Shown here one piece after another: positions 14,133 to 23,063 of a stretch of DNA of 42,777 nt. The stretch spans positions 1 through 42,777 of the IMG/VR virus record IMGVR_UViG_3300020183_002723. One strand, given 5' to 3'. A program made the translations under genes and the position numbers. How positions within the stretch are numbered: position 1 is the first letter of the stretch; each line of letters starts with the position of its first letter. The notes below the pieces were generated by a model. It searched no databases. It was not told the DNA's origin and saw only the letters and a program-made list of their open reading frames with translations. Source of the DNA: a virus.

Positions 14133-15665
14133 TCAATTAATTCGAATATTTTGATTTAAAATGGTTGAATCAGCTTCTAATAATTTTTTAAGGATATCTG
14201 ACTTAAGTGTTCCGTCAGTACCAACCGGTATTGGAGCTTCATTTATGTTATGGACATGTGAGAAAACAAACTTAGTTAAAAGTGTTAAAAATGACATTAA
14301 TTCATCACCCCTAACCATTGGATCCGTCTTATAAATAATCTCGTCAAATTTTTCTCTAGGTATACCATACAATGTATCTTTTAATGAAAATTTTTCTTTA
14401 GACGGTATTGATTGTTTGTGTGATAATAAATAAATAAAATCCCCCCCATTTGTGGTGTATGTTACCGGATCCGGAACAAATGTTTTATTTTGTACTATGG
14501 TCTTTTTTAGTTCAGGTTGTGGGTTTATAACATTCTTTAACCACACGAGAGCGTACCCATTTTGAGTATCTGATGGGGATAATTTTATTTTATTATAAAT
14601 TTCAATTAGATTGTTATATTCTATCGTATTATTCGTACTTAATGTGTCAAGATTAGATTTTACGGGTCTAAACACAAATGGGAATTGATCACTAATTGTT
14701 ACCCCGGGTTCAGATGGGTATGACACATATCCCGGAATATTAATTTTCCCGTTATTAAATCCACGAATAAATGAGTTAATTAGTAAAGTTGTCTCAAGTA
14801 CCGTTTTATTTGTAAAATTTAGTTCAAACAAAGTATTCCCAATGTATTCATCTAAAGGTGTGTTTACATTGATTACACTACTTAATGTACTTTCTACCGG
14901 TTTTAAACTATACAATTTAATTGATCCATCAAATGTGATTCCACTAGGTGATGGTACGGTGTTTAAATTTGATATTTCCCATTCTATTAAATTCTTAACC
15001 TGTCTGGGGGTATATGTTAATTCCTCCTTTTCAGTTACCGGTCCTAAAGTTTGTTGTATACCGAATTCAGAAACCTGTACGAATGACCGACTATCATTTA
15101 ATCTAACTGGAACAACTGGATTCCCAGATGGTCTAGTTTTACCAGCTCTTATCAATACATCATTTGACGATTGACTAGTTTTTAGTATGATGTCACTTGA
15201 CCCACGACCAAGGAAACCGTTGTCACCGGGAAGGGGGTATATACCACGTAGATCGACATCAATATCACCGTTTGTTTTATTTCTAATTTGTTTAGCTTGT
15301 TTTAGTATTTGACCATCAGCTAACATTGATTTTGAATTTGGGAAACTTTCTAGACTATTGAACCATGGTCTAGATATCGGTCCTTGAATGTAAAATTTAT
15401 TTCTATCTAGTCTTTCCTCGGTGTTATAATAAACAACATGTACGTATTCACCAACTAGTGGTACTTGGTTTAAATAATATGGGATTAGTGGTAAGAAAAT
15501 TAGTGGGTCATCTAGTGACCACTCTTTTGACTCATCCCAATCTGGGGGGTAAATATCAGTTTCGGGATCTGGTGTTGTTGGATACACACGTAGTCTACCT
15601 AACATTAACGGATCCACGTTATTTAATACTCTACCTTCATATATGAATTTATTTTTTTGTCGCAT
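14133..15665 (-). CDS. Baseplate hub/spike protein with gp5-type OB-fold
   Basis: The 510-residue protein begins FIYEGRVLNNVDPLMLGRLR, the hallmark of the N-terminal OB-fold of T4 gp5 and related spike proteins ('G-x-V-x-x-x-x-DP-x-x-LGR-x-R-V'). The strand VPLVGEYVHVVYYNTEERLD (about residues 67-87) and FYIQGPISRPWF complete the OB barrel. It lacks the lysozyme domain that T4 gp5 carries after the OB fold; instead there is a long beta-rich region (about 110-440) with LGRGSSDIILKTSQSSNDVL, probably contacts within the hub. Near the C-terminus, FLTLLTKFVFSHVHNINEAP has a His pair. Its start overlaps the preceding small coiled-coil gene by 17 bases, which suggests translational coupling. Confidence 0.85.
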   Translation of the reverse strand: MRQKNKFIYEGRVLNNVDPLMLGRLRVYPTTPDPETDIYPPDWDESKEWSLDDPLIFLPLIPYYLNQVPLVGEYVHVVYYNTEERLDRNKFYIQGPISRPWFNSLESFPNSKSMLADGQILKQAKQIRNKTNGDIDVDLRGIYPLPGDNGFLGRGSSDIILKTSQSSNDVLIRAGKTRPSGNPVVPVRLNDSRSFVQVSEFGIQQTLGPVTEKEELTYTPRQVKNLIEWEISNLNTVPSPSGITFDGSIKLYSLKPVESTLSSVINVNTPLDEYIGNTLFELNFTNKTVLETTLLINSFIRGFNNGKINIPGYVSYPSEPGVTISDQFPFVFRPVKSNLDTLSTNNTIEYNNLIEIYNKIKLSPSDTQNGYALVWLKNVINPQPELKKTIVQNKTFVPDPVTYTTNGGDFIYLLSHKQSIPSKEKFSLKDTLYGIPREKFDEIIYKTDPMVRGDELMSFLTLLTKFVFSHVHNINEAPIPVGTDGTLKSDILKKLLEADSTILNQNIRIN

Positions 15666-15882
15666 TTCTTTCCTCGTATTCCTTTAATAAAATATTATAA
15701 GTTAACTCCAATTTATCAATATGACTTGTTAGTTTTAATAAATTTTCTTTAGTTAAATCAAATTCTTTTTTGATAAACTCAAGAGCTAAAACTAAATCTT
15801 TATTTGATTTGTTTTTATGGTCCCTAATAATTTCCAAAACTTGATTTGATTGTACCAGGTATTCGTTAGTTTCAATGTTCAT
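15649..15882 (-). CDS. Small coiled-coil protein in baseplate operon
   Basis: The 77 residues are nearly all helix with heptad-like spacing (LEFIKKEFDLTKENLLKLTS then HIDKLELTYNILLKEYEE). It is probably a coiled-coil assembly factor or small structural protein. It begins 2 bases after the preceding gene's stop and its end overlaps the start of the gp5-like gene by 17 bases, so the three genes are tightly coupled. No family is recognised. Confidence 0.75.
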   Translation of the reverse strand: MNIETNEYLVQSNQVLEIIRDHKNKSNKDLVLALEFIKKEFDLTKENLLKLTSHIDKLELTYNILLKEYEERNATKK

Positions 15883-15884
15883 AA

Positions 15885-17810
15885 TTATATTTTTTTACCA
15901 TATAGTATTAATGGGTCCGTTTGGTTTATTGGATTGACGCTCAATGGACTTAACGCTATTTGGACTTGTCCGTTTTCACTTTCCTCTTTATCGATACCGT
16001 CAATAATCGCTTTTATTGAAGCTACAAATTTATTTGGTGATCCATCTGGCATTGGACCGGTTGGTATCCCTAATTTATCCAGTTCGTCAACAACATTTAC
16101 AAAAGCTCTAGTTGGTGAGAACCCACTTAATAACTTTGAAGCTAACAGTAACGGTAATGGTATTGTGTTACCAAATGATCTGAAAACTTTTGATGATAAA
16201 TCCAATAGATTTAACAATTCTTGTATGACGTTTTTACACTCTCGATAATCTGTTGTTCGTATTAAATTAGCTATCGAAACTAGTAGTTCACTTAAAGATA
16301 ATATTATTGTTAACTTTTTATTAGTTTTTTCTTTTAAAATGTCAGTGGTTATTGATTTTATTAAACTTTTTAAGTCTTTTTTAATTATGTCAAATAATAT
16401 TTTAATGAACAGTGACCCAATTTTTGTTACTAGTTCGGTAAAAAACTTTTTAAAGTTTTTCGCAAACTCCGTAAATGATGAGATTTGATCATCAAATGAT
16501 TGACCTAAAGCTTTTATCATGGTCATTATTGGTAATAATACTTTTGGTGATAATAATGTCGTTACCATAGCTTTTGGAAACTCTTTCAGAAATTCGGTAT
16601 CAACGTCTATTTCCAACGGTACCCAACCTGGATTACTAGTTAGTACTTCCGGTAGATTAGAAGCTTCGTCAATTACAATTGAGTTGTTTTCATCCTCAAT
16701 AAAATTAAGGTTATTAATAGCTTCGATAATACTGTCCGAATCTACTGGTAATTTTACATTAAAACAATCGTCAAACTCAACCACACCTAATTTTATGTCG
16801 GATATTTTTTGGTCTATAATTCTCAAATCAATATCTGTAAATTCCCAGAAAGATTCATCAATGTTGTCACTACTTGACACTTTAGCTGATCCAGATACGT
16901 CAATCTCAGTATTTGGGTCATAACAAAGTCCGAGTAATCTTTTTATTAAAAGTAAAAATTTTTCAAATTCACCTAAATCTATTTTTCCGGTTCCCTTTTT
17001 TATTGAAATGGCACCGGACAACTGGTTCATCACATTTGAAAAGAAGTTCTTTAAATCAATTAATTCTATTGTTGAGTAGTAGTCATTTAAAAATTCGGAC
17101 ACTTTATTTATCGTGGATCTATTTTTTAATTCAATTTTGTAGAAGTTACCAACGATTATGTTACCACTAACTGGGTCCGGGTAAGATTCAACATATGTTA
17201 TGTCGAATAAATCTTGACCGGACGTACCTTTATATGACGATCCACTTGTTGTTGAAAACGGTTGATTTATTTGTTGTATCCTTTCATACAATTCTTTATT
17301 CATGGAAAATGGTGTACTACCATAGGATATATCTTTTGACTCATAACTTATCGACCCTATCAGGGTGTCATATGGTTCTTGTAATAATTTATTAAAATCG
17401 ATGTTTGAAACCTTAACATAAACGGTTTGATTTTGATATAACTGATCCTCAGAACAACCTATAGCTTGTATTGATGTTTCAGTTAGTAATTCAAAAACTT
17501 TAGGTTTTAATTCATTTAAAGCTGTTATAAAGGTTCTTTTTAAATAACTTTTAGTTTGACCACCATTATTATTTGTGATAAAAATTAAGTCCAACATTTC
17601 ATCGAACTGACTTTTAAGTTCTTTTTGGTACTTACTTTTTAGTTTTTTAGCCTCAGACAATTGAGTGGTGATATCCGACTTTTTTTGTTCAAAAGTATCA
17701 CCGGAGTTCTTTTTTAATTCTTTTTCACCCTCCTTAAATTGTTTATACTTTTTAAGTATCGATGATTTAGATTTAATTTTTTTATTGTCATTAATATCAT
17801 CTAAAGCCAT
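15885..17810 (-). CDS. Large baseplate-region structural protein (hypothetical)
   Basis: The 641-residue protein has a Lys-rich coiled-coil N-terminus (about 1-70), a mixed alpha/beta middle (about 90-420) and a long hydrophobic-amphipathic helical region (about 430-560: FTELVTKIGSLFIKILFDII; KKLTIILSLSELLVSIANLI). The C-terminal part repeats Pro/Gly loops and ends in SPLSVNPINQTDPLILYGKK. The ending YGKK and the gp5-like neighbour suggest a baseplate hub or tail-tip component. The hydrophobic helices are not clear membrane spans but could contact the host envelope during injection. No family is recognised. The start overlaps the previous gene's stop by one base. Confidence 0.75.
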   Translation of the reverse strand: MALDDINDNKKIKSKSSILKKYKQFKEGEKELKKNSGDTFEQKKSDITTQLSEAKKLKSKYQKELKSQFDEMLDLIFITNNNGGQTKSYLKRTFITALNELKPKVFELLTETSIQAIGCSEDQLYQNQTVYVKVSNIDFNKLLQEPYDTLIGSISYESKDISYGSTPFSMNKELYERIQQINQPFSTTSGSSYKGTSGQDLFDITYVESYPDPVSGNIIVGNFYKIELKNRSTINKVSEFLNDYYSTIELIDLKNFFSNVMNQLSGAISIKKGTGKIDLGEFEKFLLLIKRLLGLCYDPNTEIDVSGSAKVSSSDNIDESFWEFTDIDLRIIDQKISDIKLGVVEFDDCFNVKLPVDSDSIIEAINNLNFIEDENNSIVIDEASNLPEVLTSNPGWVPLEIDVDTEFLKEFPKAMVTTLLSPKVLLPIMTMIKALGQSFDDQISSFTEFAKNFKKFFTELVTKIGSLFIKILFDIIKKDLKSLIKSITTDILKEKTNKKLTIILSLSELLVSIANLIRTTDYRECKNVIQELLNLLDLSSKVFRSFGNTIPLPLLLASKLLSGFSPTRAFVNVVDELDKLGIPTGPMPDGSPNKFVASIKAIIDGIDKEESENGQVQIALSPLSVNPINQTDPLILYGKKI

Positions 17811-18178
17811 TATTTGTTCATTTTGTAGGATTTATCTGACGTATCCTTTTCTATTAAAGATTTTAGAACCTCATCATCTAATTCAAGATCAGACAATGTG
17901 AATTCTTCCTGTTTATCCTGTGACTTTTGCCACATTTGGGATTGCAACTTAGATAGTGATAATTTTTTCTCAACACAGTCATTTATGATCTTTTGTTGTT
18001 TTTCGATTACAGGACCAATTAGTGTCATATCTTCCGGTTCTTTCATCATTGTTAACATTTTATTTTGGATTCTTATCGCTGTGTTTCTTTGTTCCACAAT
18101 TTCGTTGTAGATTTCCTGCATTAAAGCTAACATTGAGTCTTTGGTTAGATTTATCTCTTTTTTTGGTGGTCTTGGCAT
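17810..18178 (-). CDS. Helical protein at head of baseplate operon
   Basis: The 122 residues begin MPRPPKKEINLTKDSMLALM and continue as a predicted helical hairpin (EIYNEIVEQRNTAIRIQNKM; IEKQQKIINDCVEKKLSLSK), with an acidic C-terminus. It is possibly a chaperone or coiled-coil partner of the following 641-residue protein, to which it is coupled by a one-base stop/start overlap. No family is recognised. A TATTTATA box lies 3 bases before its ATG, at the border between non-structural and structural genes on this strand. Confidence 0.75.
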   Translation of the reverse strand: MPRPPKKEINLTKDSMLALMQEIYNEIVEQRNTAIRIQNKMLTMMKEPEDMTLIGPVIEKQQKIINDCVEKKLSLSKLQSQMWQKSQDKQEEFTLSDLELDDEVLKSLIEKDTSDKSYKMNK

Positions 18179-18181
18179 AAC

Positions 18182-18189
18182 TATAAATA
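18182..18189 (-). promoter_or_regulatory. TATTTATA box at start of tail operon
   Basis: Read on the minus strand as TATTTATA, it lies in the 20-base gap between the late sigma gene and the first tail-region gene. This is exactly where late transcription of the structural block would need to start. The spacing to the ATG is only 3 bases. Confidence 0.5.
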
Positions 18190-18198
18190 TCTTTTTTG

Positions 18199-18948
18199 TT
18201 ATTTTAGTAATTCATTTAAAATTTCATAATATAATTTTTTATATCTTTTTAATGAATTTCTAATTTCTTTTGTTGATAGGTTAGTCATTTCACGAAGTTC
18301 AAATAATACAATATTCTTATTAAACTTATTATTATCATTATTATCGTTAAATGTTGATGGGTAGTTTTGGAATATATCAAACAAAGCATTACCTAATCTA
18401 ACCTCCTGTTCCGATATGTTTTTTTCGGACATTGTATCCTTAAGTTTTGATAGGAATTTTTTTATAATTTCTTCAGTGGTTAAATTATCATTATCCAAGT
18501 AATAAATCATGTCCGGCATGTTCTGAACATCTGTTGATATATCCTCATATGATATTTTCCTATTGGTATCTTTTTGGTCCTTCATTATTTGTCCCATAAG
18601 ATAGTTCTTACATATTGTACCAAAATATGAATACGCTTTTTTCTCCTTTGAGGGTTTAAATTTGTCAATTTTGGTCATTAAAAACGAATGTGTATCCATA
18701 TGAATTTCATCAAAATTCATATCTTTTCGGTACAATTTATATCGTCTAATGATTGACGATATCATTTTATCTAAGGGGTCCTTTAGAAACTCGTTATAAA
18801 TTTTATTTTTCTCTTCAAAAGTATTGGCGGTTAGGTATTCCCTAACCGCGTTTTCCTCTCTCTCAGCGAAGTAATTTTTTACTTTTGGTTTTCTACCCTT
18901 CTTTTTCTGTTCATTCTTGTCATCTAAAATATTTAATTCATTGGTCAT
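18199..18948 (-). CDS. Late sigma factor (gp55-like, sigma-70 region 2)
   Basis: The 249-residue protein directs RNA polymerase to phage late promoters. Residues about 79-130 match sigma-70 region 2: MNFDEIHMDTHSFLMTKIDK, then FKPSKEKKAYSYFGTICKNY and LMGQIMKDQKDTNRKISYED, the core-binding and -10-reading helices ('K-A-Y/F-SYFGTI-x-K-x-YL' is typical of phage gp55-type sigmas). The N-terminus has a basic KKKGRKPKVK patch. The C-terminal 80 residues contain a helix-turn-helix-like MTNLSTKEIRNSLKRYKKLY, a possible degenerate region 4. It precedes the structural operon on the same strand, a logical place for the late switch. It overlaps the upstream glycosyltransferase gene by one base. Confidence 0.88.
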   Translation of the reverse strand: MTNELNILDDKNEQKKKGRKPKVKNYFAEREENAVREYLTANTFEEKNKIYNEFLKDPLDKMISSIIRRYKLYRKDMNFDEIHMDTHSFLMTKIDKFKPSKEKKAYSYFGTICKNYLMGQIMKDQKDTNRKISYEDISTDVQNMPDMIYYLDNDNLTTEEIIKKFLSKLKDTMSEKNISEQEVRLGNALFDIFQNYPSTFNDNNDNNKFNKNIVLFELREMTNLSTKEIRNSLKRYKKLYYEILNELLK

Positions 18949-19754
18949 TAAACTTCTTGGGGTTCATATTTTATATCACGTTGGGTTGTGTAATGGTATT
19001 CTTTTTTAGCTGAGTCTATCCAGAATTTAACCTCATCATCAGACATCACCTCACTACCATTTTTGTAATTCCAAAATAATGAACCTTCTCTAAAATTCAT
19101 ATGTTTATAACCAATTTTTGGTATTGACATAATTCTTGGGGTGTTGGTGGTTAGTCTAAGTAAAAACTCATAACCAAAAGTTAATTTTATGTTTGTTTTA
19201 AATTTACCAATCTCTAAAAATGTATCTCGTTTAATCATCATTCCTGATATCTGAAAATTCTGATAGTTTTGAAGGGTGTCATTAGTTAAATAACCCATCT
19301 CTTGTGAGAAATTAGCCGCAAATGTAGCTTCATTTGTAAATCCAACAAAAACACCTTTATCATTAACGTCAACAACAATTGGTAAAAACGCGTTAATATC
19401 TTTGTAGATATTGGAATAGGTGTTAAAGTTTTTAAACCATATATTTGAGTATTCATCGTCAAATTCAATAAATGAAACCCATTCAGATTTGGACATCTCA
19501 AACCCGTGGTTAACTTGGGAACAAAAATTAGGTTCGCCAGTCCACTCCTCAAATATAACATTTAAATCACCATAATCGTGACTTTTAATGTGGTTAGTTA
19601 AACTTGTTTCATTACAATAAACAATTATTAATTCGTCCACATATTCTTTTTGATTTTTAACGGATTGTATCGACCTATTATATAAATCCTCAAAAAATGG
19701 TGATTGTGATGATTTTAGAGGTAATACAACTGATATTGTTTTTCTATTTTCCAT
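18948..19754 (-). CDS. GT-A family glycosyltransferase (GT2-like)
   Basis: The 268-residue protein starts with the GT2 strand KTISVVLPLKSSQSPFFEDL and contains VSFIEFDDEYSN (about 91-102), where the FDD replaces the usual DxD that binds the metal and nucleotide sugar. MMIKRDTFLEIGKF (about 173-186) is the usual acceptor-side segment, followed by the helix around FGYEFLLRL. It would transfer a sugar from a nucleotide donor in the cytoplasm; the acceptor is unknown. It lies next to a GT-B gene in a non-structural run containing a LicD homologue and a nucleotidyltransferase. Confidence 0.8.
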   Translation of the reverse strand: MENRKTISVVLPLKSSQSPFFEDLYNRSIQSVKNQKEYVDELIIVYCNETSLTNHIKSHDYGDLNVIFEEWTGEPNFCSQVNHGFEMSKSEWVSFIEFDDEYSNIWFKNFNTYSNIYKDINAFLPIVVDVNDKGVFVGFTNEATFAANFSQEMGYLTNDTLQNYQNFQISGMMIKRDTFLEIGKFKTNIKLTFGYEFLLRLTTNTPRIMSIPKIGYKHMNFREGSLFWNYKNGSEVMSDDEVKFWIDSAKKEYHYTTQRDIKYEPQEV

Positions 19755-19755
19755 A

Positions 19756-20817
19756 TTATTCTATTGTTTCTAATTTATTTAATTGTTCAGAAAATGACTC
19801 AATTCTAGTTGAGATCATTTTATCAAATGTTGATACCACATTATTATCGAAATCTGATTTATTTACAAATTTTGACACTGATGATTCCATAGATGTATAT
19901 AATTCCGGATTAATATTATCTTCCAACCAATTTTGTATAAAATCAGATATTACATCAACTACCATATTTTGGTTATTTATCCAAATACCATTATCTTCAT
20001 TCATCCATTCGGGCACCATGTTTGGTACTAAACCTATTACCGGTACACCACACTTCATTGATTCCAATGGGAATGTACCAAAACTACTAGTTGGGTCAAT
20101 CCAAACGGACACGAAAGCTTCTTTAACACCGTTGGAGAAATCCGAAACAGTTAAACCACGTAGATCTCTAAATGTTATCCATCGATATTGTGGATACTTA
20201 GTATAAAATGTTTTTACTAAATTAATCGTGTCTCTATGTTCTCTAGTGTGAATTGCTACGATTGTTTTTGGTGGGAATTCTGATTTTGTGAATTCATCAG
20301 AAATTACCGGTTCGATAACATCAACCGAAACATTCCTCATTACTGACTCAATATAGTCCTTTTGTTTTTCTGAAGTTGTTATACATTTTAAAAACCCTAA
20401 TTGTGACCACGTTTGACCAGGTTGTAAGGTTTCAAATATATAATCATATGATTGGCTAATGACAATTTTCCCACATGGTAATTTTGTTATTTGATCCATT
20501 ATGAACCCATAAATTTCCGGGATGATTATTAAATCTTCAGGTGACACTTCCAGGTTTTGACCATCAATAGATTTATGTACCAATTCATTCATATATTCCT
20601 CACCTAACCAACCAGAAACACCGACATAATCATTTTTTTCATGTAAAATGATCGAATTGTATCCTGATCTCTTTAGAGTTAAAGCCATGTCATAAATGTA
20701 AGATACTGAAGCTTTAGCGTTACCTCTTGTGTCTTGTACTAAGAAATAAATCCTAGACGATTTGTCCTTCATGTTTTGAATGGACCTTTCCAACTTTGTA
20801 ATTTGTTCCGTATTCAT
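19756..20817 (-). CDS. GT-B family glycosyltransferase
   Basis: The 353-residue protein has a short coiled N-terminus, then an N-terminal Rossmann-type domain starting SSRIYFLVQDTRGNAKASVS, and a C-terminal donor domain with AFVSVWIDPTSSFGTFPLES and MKCGVPVIGLVPNMVPEW (about 236-275), the GT4-type 'E-x-M-x-x-G-x-PVI' nucleotide-sugar site. Acceptor and sugar are unknown. It is 1 base from the next glycosyltransferase gene and 3 bases from the small gene upstream, clearly one operon. Confidence 0.85.
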   Translation of the reverse strand: MNTEQITKLERSIQNMKDKSSRIYFLVQDTRGNAKASVSYIYDMALTLKRSGYNSIILHEKNDYVGVSGWLGEEYMNELVHKSIDGQNLEVSPEDLIIIPEIYGFIMDQITKLPCGKIVISQSYDYIFETLQPGQTWSQLGFLKCITTSEKQKDYIESVMRNVSVDVIEPVISDEFTKSEFPPKTIVAIHTREHRDTINLVKTFYTKYPQYRWITFRDLRGLTVSDFSNGVKEAFVSVWIDPTSSFGTFPLESMKCGVPVIGLVPNMVPEWMNEDNGIWINNQNMVVDVISDFIQNWLEDNINPELYTSMESSVSKFVNKSDFDNNVVSTFDKMISTRIESFSEQLNKLETIE

Positions 20818-20820
20818 ATT

Positions 20821-21078
20821 TTATATTTTATTTATTATTTTTTTAACTAATAATGTATTAAAAGCTATTTTAAAAGGTATTGATAACTCAGTGGTTTTCA
20901 TACCTAAATTTTCATCAATTTCACCACCTTCAGTTAAAATGGTCTCAACCATCGATTTAACAGCTTCGTATTTCACAAGATGGATTTGTGTTTCACCGGA
21001 ATCACCAATAAACTGGACGTATTTTTCCATTTTATCTAGATCGATGTAGTAATTTTCATTGAATATTGAAAACATCAT
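20821..21078 (-). CDS. Small hypothetical protein
   Basis: The 85 residues run MMFSIFNENYYIDLDKMEKY then VQFIGDSGETQIHLVKYEAV, with a C-terminal amphipathic helix ending KIINKI. The start overlaps the HAD-like gene by 23 bases, suggesting coupled translation. No family is recognised; the pattern of two strands followed by helices looks like a small globular protein. Confidence 0.7.
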   Translation of the reverse strand: MMFSIFNENYYIDLDKMEKYVQFIGDSGETQIHLVKYEAVKSMVETILTEGGEIDENLGMKTTELSIPFKIAFNTLLVKKIINKI

Positions 21079-21748
21079 TTTTTATATTTTTTATTACTTC
21101 GTTAAGTTCCGATAATGTATGTATTTCATATTCGGAATATACGTGTTTATTATAATCGGTAACAAATTTTATTACCGTTTTATCCTTTGGTTTATTTAAA
21201 ATTAAGTCTGGGTTTGATGTTATTAAAATGTCAACTTGATTCCACATTTTTGGTTTTGTGATCTCACTATAAAAAAATACTTGTTCAACCAAACACCCAA
21301 ACTTAGAAAGAAAAAATAACGAAGCTGGTTTTGACTTACCAATTTCATCAGAAACTATGGATATTTCATATTCATCTCTATTATCGTAGTAAAAATCATT
21401 TAGGACATTGAATGTATTCATTTCCGTTGATGGGGAGTGACCAAAAAGTTCCATGGTATACTCCTCATACATAAACGAATATAATTCATCTTTATCCCTA
21501 AATTTAAAGTGCTTTTCTAAATCGAGTGAGGTCACATCACTCAGTATTTCATATTTAAACTCAGTAGATTCTAAATGACTGACATTCTCAATAATTTCAG
21601 TAGTATCACCGGAAATTAAATCCAAATTCATATCGTAAGTTTGTTCATTAAATTGGGGTGTTTCGATTAGGTATCTCTCATATAAATTTTTAAACTTACC
21701 TATAGTATCTCTAAGTACCCCATTAATTTCAATTCCTATTTTCGTCAT
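21056..21748 (-). CDS. HAD-like protein with altered motif I
   Basis: The 230-residue protein begins MTKIGIEINGVLRDTIGKFK. This looks like HAD motif I (D-x-D-G-V-x-R-D), but both catalytic Asp positions are changed (E-I-N instead of D-I-D). Later parts fit the fold: ISIVSDEIGKSKPASLFFLS (motif II Ser and a Lys for motif III, about 139-158) and VDILITSNPDLILNKPKDKT (motif IV region, about 182-200). The N-terminal insertion (about 30-120) would be a cap. With the nucleophile missing it is probably not a normal phosphatase; a regulatory or binding role is likelier. It overlaps the phoH-like gene by 20 bases. Confidence 0.7.
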   Translation of the reverse strand: MTKIGIEINGVLRDTIGKFKNLYERYLIETPQFNEQTYDMNLDLISGDTTEIIENVSHLESTEFKYEILSDVTSLDLEKHFKFRDKDELYSFMYEEYTMELFGHSPSTEMNTFNVLNDFYYDNRDEYEISIVSDEIGKSKPASLFFLSKFGCLVEQVFFYSEITKPKMWNQVDILITSNPDLILNKPKDKTVIKFVTDYNKHVYSEYEIHTLSELNEVIKNIKNDVFNIQ

Positions 21749-22466
21749 CGTATTTTTCTAAAATTTTACCAATTAATGGGTTTCTAACATTTTTAGCGTC
21801 CCTAAAATCGTAAACCCCAATATCTGAAACATTTTTAAATCTTTGTAGTGCGTCATAAAGACCAGACTGTTTCTTATCTTTATATCGATCCGTTTGTTCT
21901 AAATCACCAGATATAAAAAACTTACTATTAAAACCAATTCTTGTCAATAGTAGTTTCATTTGGTTTGGTGTTGAATTTTGAGCTTCCTCAAATATTAGAA
22001 TAGAATTATCGATATTCATACCTCTCATGTAAGCTAAAGCAAAGACCTCAATTATTTCAGCTTCCTTTAATTTTTCTCTAGCTTCTTTACCTATTATTTT
22101 GTTTAATAGATAATACGATGGGAAAATATATGGGTCTAGTTTTTCCTCTAAATTACCTGGTAACGATCCAAGTTTTTCTTCAGCTTCCACAGCTGGTCTA
22201 ACGATGATAATCTTTTCATATGAATTATCTGGATCCATAAGTAGGTCAACAGCTGCTTTCATTGAGATGTAACTCTTACCAACACCAGCTGGTCCAGAAC
22301 AAACCGTTATTTGGTTATCCTTTAATATGTTGTAATATTCTCCCTGGTTTGGTGACAAAAATTTATTTTTTTGTCTTTTTTTTATAACTGAATTGATGAA
22401 TTCCTTTCTTGAGAAAGGTTTAACCTCATCGTTTGCTGTTTGTGTATTTTTTTTCCTACTTGTCAT
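21729..22466 (-). CDS. phoH: PhoH-like P-loop ATPase
   Basis: The 245-residue protein carries a PhoH domain: Walker A GPAGVGKS (58-65), the conserved IIIVRPAVEAEEKLGSLPGN (86-105), Walker B ILIFEEAQNSTPNQMKLLLT (156-175) and sensor ISGDLEQTDR (185-194). The family usually has DEAQN in Walker B; here it is EEAQN, a conservative but notable change. PhoH-like proteins are common in large phages and are linked to RNA metabolism and nucleotide-dependent stress functions, but the phage role is unsettled. It is in the non-structural operon, directly before the HAD-like gene. Confidence 0.92.
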   Translation of the reverse strand: MTSRKKNTQTANDEVKPFSRKEFINSVIKKRQKNKFLSPNQGEYYNILKDNQITVCSGPAGVGKSYISMKAAVDLLMDPDNSYEKIIIVRPAVEAEEKLGSLPGNLEEKLDPYIFPSYYLLNKIIGKEAREKLKEAEIIEVFALAYMRGMNIDNSILIFEEAQNSTPNQMKLLLTRIGFNSKFFISGDLEQTDRYKDKKQSGLYDALQRFKNVSDIGVYDFRDAKNVRNPLIGKILEKYDDENRN

Positions 22467-22508
22467 ATAATGAATAATAACTTATTTTTCCATTATATCA
22501 AGTTTTTA

Positions 22509-23063
22509 TTATAAATCTAAGTGAATATATTTACCCTTACTTGATTTTGGTGTTTTCCAATCATCACCAAACCTATCAACCAAATACTCCTCGATAGGAT
22601 CTAAAAATGGTAACATACCATATTTAGTTGGTAATTCTTTCACACCAAAATTAGGTTTAACAATGAAACCTTTTTTTTGATGTACATAACCGTATTCCGA
22701 CACTGTAACTAATTTATCTTCTAAAATATCATCATAGTAGTAATATATGTCAAAAATACAACCATTTGTATCAATATAAGCTGTTTGTATTGGTCTTCTT
22801 CTCCATTCCATGGTTCGAATAAGTTTAAAACCATCTAATACAACGTGTGATTGACCTATCTTGGACCTAACACCAATATCGATATCGGTATCACTTGGTA
22901 TAAAGTCACCGTCTCGATACAAACCAATAGCTGTACCAGCTGAAATCCACCAGGAACAATTTAACTGTGATTTAGCCTTACTTAAAGTATCGTTAACATT
23001 TTTTATTGACGATAATTTTTTTTCACTAAACCAAGAATGTGTCTTAACAATTAAATCTTTCAT
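22509..23063 (-). CDS. LicD-like nucleotidyltransferase-fold phosphotransferase
   Basis: The 184-residue protein has the LicD/fukutin pattern: SWWISAGTAIGLYRDGDFIP (about 37-56), then SDTDIDIGV (57-65), the metal-binding D-x-D of the nucleotidyltransferase fold. LicD proteins move a phospho-alcohol such as phosphocholine from a CDP-linked donor onto a glycan. FDIYYYYDD (about 103-111) supplies the next acidic strand. The neighbours are a methyltransferase and a putative kinase-nucleotidyltransferase fusion, which could make such a donor. The start overlaps the methyltransferase stop by 4 bases. Confidence 0.85.
   Translation of the reverse strand: MKDLIVKTHSWFSEKKLSSIKNVNDTLSKAKSQLNCSWWISAGTAIGLYRDGDFIPSDTDIDIGVRSKIGQSHVVLDGFKLIRTMEWRRRPIQTAYIDTNGCIFDIYYYYDDILEDKLVTVSEYGYVHQKKGFIVKPNFGVKELPTKYGMLPFLDPIEEYLVDRFGDDWKTPKSSKGKYIHLDL

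Noticed and set aside
16519-16923. 134-codon + strand frame
   Set aside because: Lies wholly within the 641-residue minus-strand baseplate-region gene, which has stronger coding character and operon context.
22805-22825. GGTTCGAAT stretch resembling a tRNA T-arm
   Set aside because: Inside the LicD-like gene; no acceptor or anticodon stems can be formed around it.
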